A stretch of 64,000 bases of DNA from JBBQZU01 sp038207425 (GTDB lineage Bacteria > Bacteroidota > Bacteroidia > Flavobacteriales_D > Cryomorphaceae), in assembly GCA_038207425.1 (NCBI GenBank), contig JBBQZU010000009.1:43740-107739 (forward strand), in the 5' to 3' direction. Positions within the stretch are counted from its first letter, which is position 1; the number at the start of each line of letters is the position of its first letter. Shown here piece by piece: positions 17,178 to 24,433 of the stretch. The translations under genes and the position numbers were made by a program. Below the pieces are notes generated by a model. That model was not told the origin of the DNA and did not search any database. It saw only the letters and a list, made by a program, of their open reading frames with translations.

Positions 17178-18521
17178 TTGGAACCTCCCAGTATAGAATT
17201 ACTTTTTACCCCGCTTACACTTTTCTCTGCGCCCACACCCGATGTGATTGTATCAATAGCCGTTGAATCTGTGCTGCTTTTCTTTTCAGCAGTTATTTCA
17301 GGTTCCGAAGTAGCATTTTTTTCGTTGAGCCATACCGACAAGGCTACGCTTGAGAATGAAAACTCAAAATCGGCTCAGCGAATATTGCGGCTTCTCAGGA
17401 TGCCCGAACAACTGCTCGCAACAATTCTGGTAGCAAATAATTTTGTCAATATCAGTATCGTTATTCTCTCCACATACATCATATCAGGTGTGGTTGACTT
17501 TACTGGTTACCCCACATGGCTGCCCTTTACCATACAAGTACTGGCGGTTACTTTTATACTTCTCTTGCTCGGCGAAGTGGTTCCAAAAGTATATGCTACA
17601 ACCAACGGTTTAAAAATTTGCAGGGCAATGTCCTTACCATTAACCGTAATTGAAAAAATCTTTAAACCAATCAGCTTTCTATTGGTGTCAAGCACCAATA
17701 TAATCAACAAACGCATTCGCAAGAGAGGTACAGGCTACTCATCTGACCATCTCGAGCACGCACTTGAACTTACCCGCGACCATGAAACATCGCCAGGCGA
17801 AGAGCGCATCCTGAAAGGAATAGTGCGGTTTGGTAGCACTGATGCGAAGCAAATCATGACTCCCCGCACCGAAGTGATAGCTTTTGATGTAGATACACCA
17901 TTCGCAGAATTGCTCTCCGGGCTTCTAGAACAGGGCTACTCAAGGGTGCCGGTATTTGCTGAATCAATAGACAAGGTAAAAGGCATACTTTATCTTAAAG
18001 ACCTACTTCCATATTCTGATCAACAAAATTTTGATTGGCAAGGACTTATGCGTAAAGCGTTCTTTGTACCCGAAAACAAAAAATTGGATGATTTGCTGAA
18101 GGAGTTTCAAACAAAGAAAATACATATGGCAGTGGTAGTTGATGAGTATGGAGGCACTTCAGGAATTGTAACGCTTGAAGATGTAATTGAAGAAATCGTT
18201 GGCGACATAGCCGACGACTTTGACGATGAAGAAATATTCTATTCGCGACTTGACGAAAGAACGTATGTTTTTGAAGGCAAAACTCCACTCGTGGATATTT
18301 ACAAAGTACTGGATATTAACGGCGACTGTTTTGAAAAAACCAAGGGAGAATCAGATACTCTGGCAGGTTTCATCATTGAACTCACAGGAAAAATTCCTTC
18401 GAAAAATGAAAAGGTAAAGTTTGACAATTACATCTTTACCATTGAAGCTGCAGATAAGCGCAAGGTGAAACGTGTAAAGCTCACGATACTGGATTTGGTT
18501 GAATCTGAAGGCAACAAATGA
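17178..18521 (+). CDS. gldE: Gliding motility-associated protein GldE (CNNM/CorC-type)
   Basis: A 447-residue membrane protein with a CNNM (DUF21) domain of three to four helices (about 25-165), a CBS-domain pair (about 215-340; IMTPRTEVIAFDVD and VVVDEYGGTSGIVTLEDVIEEI mark its two ends) and a C-terminal CorC/HlyC transporter-associated domain. General family members take part in Mg/Co efflux, but the position between ssb and gldD and the 4-base overlap with gldD identify it as GldE, which supports GldD and gliding/T9SS function in flavobacteria. The start is TTG at 17178; no ATG gives the complete first helix. A second CNNM protein lies at 56330-57586. Confidence 0.88.
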   Translation: MEPPSIELLFTPLTLFSAPTPDVIVSIAVESVLLFFSAVISGSEVAFFSLSHTDKATLENENSKSAQRILRLLRMPEQLLATILVANNFVNISIVILSTYIISGVVDFTGYPTWLPFTIQVLAVTFILLLLGEVVPKVYATTNGLKICRAMSLPLTVIEKIFKPISFLLVSSTNIINKRIRKRGTGYSSDHLEHALELTRDHETSPGEERILKGIVRFGSTDAKQIMTPRTEVIAFDVDTPFAELLSGLLEQGYSRVPVFAESIDKVKGILYLKDLLPYSDQQNFDWQGLMRKAFFVPENKKLDDLLKEFQTKKIHMAVVVDEYGGTSGIVTLEDVIEEIVGDIADDFDDEEIFYSRLDERTYVFEGKTPLVDIYKVLDINGDCFEKTKGESDTLAGFIIELTGKIPSKNEKVKFDNYIFTIEAADKRKVKRVKLTILDLVESEGNK

Positions 18522-19117
18522 CATTTCACCTGAAGCGATATTTTGCCTTTTTAATGATTACGGCAGTGCTCTGCGCCTGCAGCGGTGAAGAATACACTCC
18601 GAAGCCAATAGGCTATTACCGCATAGAACTTGCCCAAGCTGAATACCGGCTAAAGGCTTTGCCCTGTCCTTTCGAGTTCGAAACTTCGCAAATGAGCCGG
18701 ATTGAGTACATAAAAAGCCGCGGCGAAAATATTGCATGTCTTTTTGATATAAGCTATCCGAAATTTAAGGGCAGGGTCCATATGACTTACCTTCCGGTAA
18801 ATGGCAACTTGCGCGACTATCTCGAAGAATCTAGGTCGTTTACCTATGAGCACCAGATTAAGGCCAGCCGCATAGCCAGTTCAGTTATAAACAGGCCCCG
18901 CGACCAAGTGTACGGGTTGGCGTATGATCTGGATGGAGACGTGGCCAGCTCCTTTCAGTTTTATCTCACCGACAGCACTTCGCATTTTGTAAGAGGCGCG
19001 TTGTATTTTGAGACAAGGCCGAACAGCGACAGCATTCAGCCGGTGCTCACTTACGTGAAAAATGATATCTGGCACCTGATAGAAACCTTCAGATGGCAGG
19101 AGGAACCGATGCCTTAA
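18518..19117 (+). CDS. gldD: Gliding motility lipoprotein GldD
   Basis: A 199-residue lipoprotein. The signal peptide ends in the lipobox LCAC (Cys about residue 21), followed by the diagnostic YTPKPIGYYRIEL segment of GldD and the CPFEFE segment near 47. In Flavobacterium, GldD is required for gliding and for secretion through the T9SS, though its exact role is unresolved. ATG overlaps the gldE stop by 4 bases. Its last 29 bases overlap the 3' end of the convergent ctaA gene, so the two transcripts must be antisense there. Confidence 0.92.
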   Translation: MTFHLKRYFAFLMITAVLCACSGEEYTPKPIGYYRIELAQAEYRLKALPCPFEFETSQMSRIEYIKSRGENIACLFDISYPKFKGRVHMTYLPVNGNLRDYLEESRSFTYEHQIKASRIASSVINRPRDQVYGLAYDLDGDVASSFQFYLTDSTSHFVRGALYFETRPNSDSIQPVLTYVKNDIWHLIETFRWQEEPMP

Positions 19118-20165
19118 TATATTTCGATGCAGAAATTCCTGTATATCGGATATAATAGAGCAGCACGTATGTAGCAACTGCGAAATTGAGCGCAGCCAAT
19201 ATAAGGTGCACCGGTTGCAGAGTAGCTGGTACATCAAGATAAGCCAGCCCCACACCAGCAAGCACTTCTAGAAGTACAAATGCCAAAATCAATCTGGGCC
19301 ATGTTGAAATAGTTTGGGTGTGGATGATGAGCCAGGCAAATAACCCCAAACCTGCCATGACCAACAGGCTGAATGTGCGGTGTACTTTAAACAGCATATC
19401 CAGGCCCTGAACCCAGAGAGATCTGTCGTTGATCCCTGATTGTGAAATAGTGTCAATTTGCTCTCGAACCCCGGTACCCAACCCTATTTGAATAAGAAGA
19501 AGAAAAATTGAGATAGCTCCAATAAGTACTATGCGATTGTTTCTCATGGGAGTAAAGGTATGATCAACAGGGCTAAGCTTTACAATCATTGCTACATAAA
19601 CCAATACCAGAGCTATGGCTGAGTACATATGGTAGGTGATGCTATGCGGCACCAGATTCCCATCTACCACAAGTTTACCGAGCCATGCTGCAAATCCAAG
19701 CAAAAAGATTCCTGCAAGGGCAAGCGCAAAAATATGCCAATCGCGACGAAAATAGAATACTGAAAGCACCAGTAGCACGAGCGCCGGAATACCGGCTAGC
19801 ACACCCACCAACCTGTTTAAAAACTCGATCCATGTGTGCAATGGATTGAAGTGCGCATATTCATGTTTTGTATAAGGCTCCCAATTCGAAGGGTTCAAAG
19901 TATCGCTTGAAATGAAATCCACATTGGCCACAAGCAGTTTTTCATCCTGAATGATAATATTGCCTTTGCTAAAGCTTCGATTAGGTTGCCAGGTAAGCGC
20001 TTCAACTGATGTAGGCGGAATATAATAGCCAAAACACCGAGGCCAGTCCGGGCAACCCATGCCGCTTCCAGTCATTCGCACTATGCTACCGGCAGTCATC
20101 ACCAGTAGCACCAATACAAGTGCGCCCACTGCAAGTCGGTAAAGTATTTTTTGCATCCTAAGCAT
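19089..20165 (-). CDS. ctaA: Heme A synthase (COX15/CtaA)
   Basis: A 358-residue membrane enzyme that oxidises heme O to heme A for cytochrome aa3-type oxidases. The first helix ends in GSIVRMTGSGMGCPDWPRCFG, cited in part; its cysteine pair is a CtaA hallmark. About eight helices are visible, with the conserved heme-contact histidines in HEYAHFNPLHTWIEFLNR, PHSITYHMYS, VHRTFSLL and PVHLILAAL. The start is ATG 20165 (MLRM) or 20156 (MQK). No ctaB or cox genes are in the window. A copper-chaperone-like lipoprotein lies upstream, separated by a terminator. Confidence 0.93.
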   Translation of the reverse strand: MLRMQKILYRLAVGALVLVLLVMTAGSIVRMTGSGMGCPDWPRCFGYYIPPTSVEALTWQPNRSFSKGNIIIQDEKLLVANVDFISSDTLNPSNWEPYTKHEYAHFNPLHTWIEFLNRLVGVLAGIPALVLLVLSVFYFRRDWHIFALALAGIFLLGFAAWLGKLVVDGNLVPHSITYHMYSAIALVLVYVAMIVKLSPVDHTFTPMRNNRIVLIGAISIFLLLIQIGLGTGVREQIDTISQSGINDRSLWVQGLDMLFKVHRTFSLLVMAGLGLFAWLIIHTQTISTWPRLILAFVLLEVLAGVGLAYLDVPATLQPVHLILAALNFAVATYVLLYYIRYTGISASKYIKASVPPAI

Positions 20166-20177
20166 TGGGTTAAGGGG

Positions 20178-20207
20178 CTAAGGTATAAACAAAAAACCCC
20201 TCTCAAG
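20178..20207 (-). promoter_or_regulatory. Candidate ctaA promoter inside a terminator (CTTG-N18-TACCTTAG)
   Basis: On the minus strand TACCTTAG (20178-20185) matches TAnnTTTG in all but one base, and CTTG (20204-20207) matches three of four bases of the -33 box at 18-base spacing. The -33 part lies in the loop and arm of the upstream terminator. Transcription would start about 6-15 bases before the ctaA start codons. Confidence 0.4.
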
Positions 20208-20224
20208 TAAGAAGGGTTTTTAAT
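20191..20224 (-). terminator. Rho-independent terminator after the HMA-like lipoprotein gene
   Basis: On the minus strand an AAAACCC-TCT stem pairs with AGAGGGGTTTT around an eight-base loop and is followed by a T run (TTTTTTG). It lies 19 bases past the stop of the lipoprotein gene. The stem has one mismatch. Confidence 0.75.
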
Positions 20225-20242
20225 TAAAAATGTTCAGATGGA

Positions 20243-20761
20243 TTAAAATAAAAACCTGAAGACACTGAATATATTAGGGAGGCGGTAACCCAGGGATGGT
20301 TTAAGGCTGATGCCTTTTTCATCATTTTCTTCTTCACTGCCTTTGCTATTTGCGTCGGGTTTAAAATGAACCACTTCCACTGCCTTCACCTTGTAATGGC
20401 CGCTTGCAAGAGCAGTAACGACTTCGATCATCTGCTGTTCGTTTACCGTAGTTGCGTCAAATTCCACAACTGCGTTGCTCAGTTCACCTTCACCTTTGAA
20501 ATCAATATCAGTAGTAAGCACGCCATCAAGTCCATTGAGCGCTCCGGCGATCTTGGTGCCGCACATCATCTCGCAACCCATGCCTTCTATAGCAAGTGTT
20601 GCTACATATCGCTCAGGCCCGGATGCTACTTGCTCGGTGCGAATAATCAGAGGTGAATTGGCAGCGGTGGCTTCATCAGCTTGCGGCGCGGTGCAAGCCG
20701 CAACAAGCAAAACAACGAGTATAGGCAGAAATGCACTTAATCTGATTGCGATATTCTTCAT
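20243..20761 (-). CDS. Lipoprotein with a heavy-metal-associated-like domain
   Basis: A 172-residue secreted protein. The signal peptide ends in a lipobox VAAC (Cys 23). Residues about 50-130 form one ferredoxin-like HMA domain whose metal loop is GMGCEMMCG. The two cysteines are spaced CxxxC, not the CxxC of copper chaperones; similar CxxxC loops are common in small Bacteroidota heavy-metal-associated lipoproteins. It probably binds Cu or another soft metal in the periplasm. The neighbouring ctaA suggests a link to cytochrome oxidase assembly, but a terminator separates them. The C-terminus (about 140-172) is acidic then hydrophobic and matches nothing I know. Confidence 0.75.
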   Translation of the reverse strand: MKNIAIRLSAFLPILVVLLVAACTAPQADEATAANSPLIIRTEQVASGPERYVATLAIEGMGCEMMCGTKIAGALNGLDGVLTTDIDFKGEGELSNAVVEFDATTVNEQQMIEVVTALASGHYKVKAVEVVHFKPDANSKGSEEENDEKGISLKPSLGYRLPNIFSVFRFLF

Positions 20762-20796
20762 AACTATCAGGCTTTTGAAAATTTGGTTAAAGAATG

Positions 20797-20804
20797 CAAA
20801 AATA
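20797..20804 (-). promoter_or_regulatory. Candidate -7 box (TATTTTTG) for the HMA-like lipoprotein gene
   Basis: TATTTTTG on the minus strand is a full match to TAnnTTTG, 35 bases before the ATG. No -33 TTTG at 19 bases was found. Confidence 0.4.
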
Positions 20805-20864
20805 CAAAAAACATAATGCGACGCACCTTAAATACGTAGCTTCGCGGTGCATTTTTAACAACCC

Positions 20865-21752
20865 TTGGCTACTCTCCGACAATGGATCGTTCTTTTAACG
20901 CTTGCTGCCATTTGGGGAAGTTCATTCATACTCATTAAGCGGGCGCTTTATGCGTTTGATGGCTCAGAAATCTTTACATCAACACAGGTAGGATCGCTCC
21001 GCATCTCTATCGCTGCATTGTTTCTTGCACCTATAGCTCTTCGCCGACTCAAATTGCTCAAAAGTGGAATGTTCAAATACTTCCTCATCGTGGGCCTTTG
21101 CGGCAATGCGTTGCCAGCATTTCTTTTTGCCAAAGCGCAAACTCAAATACCCAGTGCACTTGCGGGAATGCTCAATGCTCTGACCCCGGTTTTTGCGCTA
21201 CTCATAGGTCTTATCGTGTTTAAGGTAAAAGTAAAAGCCGTGCAGATACTTGGCATAGTAATCGGGGTAATCGCTGCTGCCGGCTTGCTCCTTGGCTCCG
21301 GCGGACTGAAAGGCACTGAGCTCCCCATATCATATGCGATGCTTGCGGTAGTAGCAGCATTTCTATATGGAATCAGCTTGAATACCATAAAGCAGTACTT
21401 ACAAAACGAACCTGCCGTGGCTATTACCAGCCTAGCGCTTCTGCTGGTAAGTCCAATTGGATTTGTTACGCTTTTCACTACTAATTTTACTGAAAAGATG
21501 ACCACACTTCCGGGTGCATGGTACGCGCTGGGAGCCGTTACTATCCTTGCCGTGCTGGGCACCGCCATAGCCCTGATACTTTTCAATAAGCTCGTGCAAG
21601 AAACCAGCGCTATCTTTGCATCGAGTGTAACTTATCTGATACCTCTGGTGGCGATAGTATGGGGAATGGCTGATGGCGAAACCCTCAGCACATTGCAACT
21701 GGTTTGCGCTCCTGTAATGATTGTAGGCATTTTACTTATAAATCGCAAATAG
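20865..21752 (+). CDS. EamA/DMT-superfamily transporter
   Basis: A 295-residue membrane protein with ten predicted helices in two repeated EamA halves (about 8-140 and 155-290). The first helix has AAIWGSSFILIKRAL, a hallmark of drug/metabolite transporters, and the loop LLGSGGLKG ends the first half. The substrate cannot be predicted; relatives export amino acids, nucleosides or other metabolites. The start is TTG at 20865; an in-frame TAA at 20856 excludes a start farther upstream, and the next internal Met would remove the first two helices. Confidence 0.85.
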   Translation: MATLRQWIVLLTLAAIWGSSFILIKRALYAFDGSEIFTSTQVGSLRISIAALFLAPIALRRLKLLKSGMFKYFLIVGLCGNALPAFLFAKAQTQIPSALAGMLNALTPVFALLIGLIVFKVKVKAVQILGIVIGVIAAAGLLLGSGGLKGTELPISYAMLAVVAAFLYGISLNTIKQYLQNEPAVAITSLALLLVSPIGFVTLFTTNFTEKMTTLPGAWYALGAVTILAVLGTAIALILFNKLVQETSAIFASSVTYLIPLVAIVWGMADGETLSTLQLVCAPVMIVGILLINRK

Positions 21753-21762
21753 GGTAAAAATC

Positions 21763-21793
21763 CTTGCGGGAGATAGATTAATCGTTATCTTTG
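21763..21793 (+). promoter_or_regulatory. Promoter for rplU-rpmA (CTTG-N19-TATCTTTG)
   Basis: TATCTTTG (21786-21793) is a perfect Bacteroidota -7 box and CTTG (21763-21766) matches three of four bases of the -33 box at exactly 19 bases. The transcript would start near 21798 and leave a leader of about 30 bases before the L21 start. This is one of the best promoters in the window. Confidence 0.75.
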
Positions 21794-21829
21794 CGCCCCT
21801 TTTGGGAATTAATTTAAACCCTTATAAGC

Positions 21830-22228
21830 ATGTACGCAATAGTAGACATCGCAGGGCAGCAATTTAAAGTTGCAAAAGATCAGCAGCTCTTCGTACACCG
21901 ACTCGACCAGAAAGAAGGCGACAAGGTTACGTTTGATCAGGTACTCCTCGTTGATATTGACGGAAGTATCACTGTTGGCGCCCCAGCTGTAGCAGGTGCA
22001 TCAGTTACTGCCAAAGTAATAGAGCACGTGAAAGGTGACAAAGTAGTCATCTTCAAAAAGAAACGCCGCAAAGGCTATCAAACCCGTAATGGTCACCGCC
22101 AGCAATTTACCAAAATTGCTATAGAAGGTATAGCCACAGGCGGGACTGCAAAGAAGACTGCAAAAGCCCCTAAAGAAGCAAAAGAAGCAGCCCCAGAGGC
22201 TGATACTGAAACACAAACTGAAGCTTAA
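21830..22228 (+). CDS. rplU: 50S ribosomal protein L21 (bL21)
   Basis: A 132-residue ribosomal protein. The core begins MYAIVDIAGQQFKVAKDQ and contains KKRRKGYQTRNGHRQQFT, the rRNA-binding end of L21. The core ends near residue 102; the remaining 30 residues are a low-complexity Ala/Lys/Glu tail that is longer than in most bacteria but frequent in Bacteroidota. It is followed by rpmA after 11 bases, the universal rplU-rpmA order. Confidence 0.97.
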   Translation: MYAIVDIAGQQFKVAKDQQLFVHRLDQKEGDKVTFDQVLLVDIDGSITVGAPAVAGASVTAKVIEHVKGDKVVIFKKKRRKGYQTRNGHRQQFTKIAIEGIATGGTAKKTAKAPKEAKEAAPEADTETQTEA

Positions 22229-22239
22229 ACCACGAAATA

Positions 22240-22506
22240 ATGGCACATAAGAAAGGAGTAGGTAGCTCGAAAAATGGCCGCGAATCGCACAGCAAGCGCC
22301 TCGGCATCAAAATATTCGGCGGGCAAAATGCCATAGCCGGTAACATCATTGTACGCCAGCGGGGCACAAAGCACCACCCCGGTGTAAACGTGGGTCTTGG
22401 AAACGACCATACCCTGTTTGCTCTTACCGATGGTGTGGTAGAATTTCGCAAGCGTCGTGACGACAAGTCCTTTGTATCGGTTATACCGCACACCAACGGC
22501 AACTAA
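22240..22506 (+). CDS. rpmA: 50S ribosomal protein L27 (bL27)
   Basis: An 88-residue protein starting MAHKKGVGSSKNGRES, the L27 N-terminal arm that reaches the peptidyl-transferase centre. The GGQNAIAGNIIVRQRGTK segment is diagnostic. The mature N-terminus is encoded directly; there is no cleavable N-terminal extension as in Firmicutes. It shares the promoter of rplU and is followed by a terminator. Confidence 0.98.
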   Translation: MAHKKGVGSSKNGRESHSKRLGIKIFGGQNAIAGNIIVRQRGTKHHPGVNVGLGNDHTLFALTDGVVEFRKRRDDKSFVSVIPHTNGN

Positions 22507-22526
22507 ACAGTTTTTGTACGAAAAGT

Positions 22527-22556
22527 GAAAACTCCTGCTTGTCGGGAGTTTTTTTT
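22527..22556 (+). terminator. Rho-independent terminator after rpmA
   Basis: AAAACTCC pairs with GGAGTTTT around a loop of TGCTTGTCG type, followed by eight T. It lies about 20 bases after the rpmA stop and before the serS leader. Confidence 0.9.
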
Positions 22557-22607
22557 GTGCCGTACCTTAGTAACTTCAAATTCCAATACTTTACACCTTT
22601 TAAGCGC

Positions 22608-23885
22608 ATGCTCGAAATACACCAACTACGAGACAACAAAGCAGAAATACTCGACAGGCTTGCTCGTCGAGCCAATAGTGCACACCCGCCGCTCGTTGAA
22701 AAAGCCATAGCACTCGATACCAGAAAACGCACCCTGCAGGTACAGCTTGATGGTCAGCTCGCAGAAATTAACCAAGCCTCCAAATCTATAGGGGCCTTGA
22801 TGAAGGACGGAAAAAATAGTGAAGCTGAAGCCCTTAAAGCGCGAGTGGCCGCTATAAAAGAAACTTCCGGCACACTAAAAATGGAACAAGCTGAAGCTGA
22901 AGAGCAACTGATTGCCACCCTTTGTCAGATACCCAATGCACCCCACCAAAAAGTAAGAACAGGCAAATCAGCAGAGGAAAACGAACAAGTGTTTTCTGCC
23001 GGCAAAATTCCAGTGCTGCACACCGGTGCCGTTCCACATTGGGATATTGCACAGCACTATAAGTTAATTGATTTTGAAACAGGCGTAAAAATTACAGGTG
23101 CAGGATTTCCGGTTTATACCGGGCAAGGAGCCAAACTGCAGCGTGCGCTTATCAATTTTTTTCTCGACGAAGCCACCAAAGCCGGTTATAGAGAAGTGAT
23201 GACCCCACACCTTGTAAATGAAGAATCAGGTTTTGGCACAGGGCAATTGCCTGACAAAGAAGGCCAGATGTACTATGTGAATGAGGATAAACTCTACCTT
23301 ATACCAACCGCCGAAGTGCCCATAACCAACATTTACCGGGATGTAATATTGAATGAAGCCGACCTTCCGGTAAAACACTGTGGCTATACCCCTTGTTTCA
23401 GAAGAGAAGCTGGTTCATACGGCAAAGATGTGCGGGGGCTGAACAGGCTGCACCAATTCGACAAAGTTGAAATAGTGCAGATTGTACATCCTGATGACAG
23501 CTACAGAATACTTGAAGAGATGGTAGAGCATGTAAAAGGACTGCTGCAAAAACTAGAACTTCCTTACCGCGTACTGCGTTTGTGTGGTGGCGATATGGGC
23601 TTCGCATCAGCCATGACGTATGATTTTGAAGTGTACTCTGCCGCCCAGCAAAGATGGCTTGAAGTGAGCTCGGTTTCTAATTTTGAAACCTATCAGAGCA
23701 ACAGGCTCAAATGCCGCTTTAGAAATGCAGAACGCAAAACCCAACTCGCGCATACCCTAAATGGCTCAGCCCTTGCGCTGCCGAGAATTGTCGCATCTTT
23801 GCTTGAAAATCACCAGCAACCTGACCATATTGCAATTCCTAAAGCGCTGCAGCAATATACCAATTTCGACAGAATAAGTTTATGA
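22608..23885 (+). CDS. serS: Seryl-tRNA synthetase
   Basis: A 425-residue class II synthetase charging tRNA-Ser. The N-terminal long coiled-coil arm covers about 30-105, the core has motif 2 in CFRREAGSYGKDVRGLNRLHQF (cited in part) and motif 3 in NGSALALPRIVASLLENHQ. The frame stays open upstream to 22539, through the rpmA terminator, but ATG 22608 starts the normal MLEIHQLRDNK N-terminus, so that start is used. The 3' end overlaps the following lipoprotein gene by 4 bases. Confidence 0.97.
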   Translation: MLEIHQLRDNKAEILDRLARRANSAHPPLVEKAIALDTRKRTLQVQLDGQLAEINQASKSIGALMKDGKNSEAEALKARVAAIKETSGTLKMEQAEAEEQLIATLCQIPNAPHQKVRTGKSAEENEQVFSAGKIPVLHTGAVPHWDIAQHYKLIDFETGVKITGAGFPVYTGQGAKLQRALINFFLDEATKAGYREVMTPHLVNEESGFGTGQLPDKEGQMYYVNEDKLYLIPTAEVPITNIYRDVILNEADLPVKHCGYTPCFRREAGSYGKDVRGLNRLHQFDKVEIVQIVHPDDSYRILEEMVEHVKGLLQKLELPYRVLRLCGGDMGFASAMTYDFEVYSAAQQRWLEVSSVSNFETYQSNRLKCRFRNAERKTQLAHTLNGSALALPRIVASLLENHQQPDHIAIPKALQQYTNFDRISL

Positions 23886-24433
23886 GAAATGTAATCTTCA
23901 TCCTTTTTACTGCAGTAATATTCTTTTCAGCCTGCAAGCCGAAAACTATTTACCAGACTGAAATTGCTTCGCTTGATTCGTTGATATATGCTGTAGATAC
24001 AAGCATTGTAAACCTAGGTCAAATAGATACGCTCAGGTACACAGAATTGGGGAAAAAATTCTCCGAAAGAATCAATTTTGTCCAGGCTTGGTATAGCCAA
24101 AGAGGAGATACTATTCGAAGAGAAACTGCCATGATCATGGCTGACTACAGGGAATTGAAAAAACCATTTATGAAGTTTAGAGGAGAGTATGAACGTGTAG
24201 AGCGGGAATTAATTTTCACCAAAACTCAGCTTGTGAATTTAAGCCACGATTTGGAGCACAATCTTTTGGATACGAATATCGTTAAGAGAATTTATCAGGA
24301 AGAGCGTAAGGCAGCCGAGAAGGTAATAGTTGATACAAAAAGTCTTGCGATCAGCAATATAGTTACCAAAAGAAAGTTGGCTGTAATAGAGCCCAAAGTT
24401 GACAGCTTAATTGCTGTCTTGAAAGATTCATAA
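23882..24433 (+). CDS. Coiled-coil lipoprotein of unknown function
   Basis: A 183-residue protein with a lipoprotein signal peptide (lipobox FSAC, Cys 18). The rest is almost fully helical and charged, with heptad-like stretches around residues 85-175, e.g. YERVERELIFTKTQLVNLSHDL (cited in part). I do not recognise a family. The ATG overlaps the serS stop by 4 bases and the TPR gene follows with no gap, so all three are probably one mRNA. It is probably attached to a membrane and bridges or braces partners such as the TPR protein, but that is inference. Confidence 0.7.
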   Translation: MRNVIFILFTAVIFFSACKPKTIYQTEIASLDSLIYAVDTSIVNLGQIDTLRYTELGKKFSERINFVQAWYSQRGDTIRRETAMIMADYRELKKPFMKFRGEYERVERELIFTKTQLVNLSHDLEHNLLDTNIVKRIYQEERKAAEKVIVDTKSLAISNIVTKRKLAVIEPKVDSLIAVLKDS

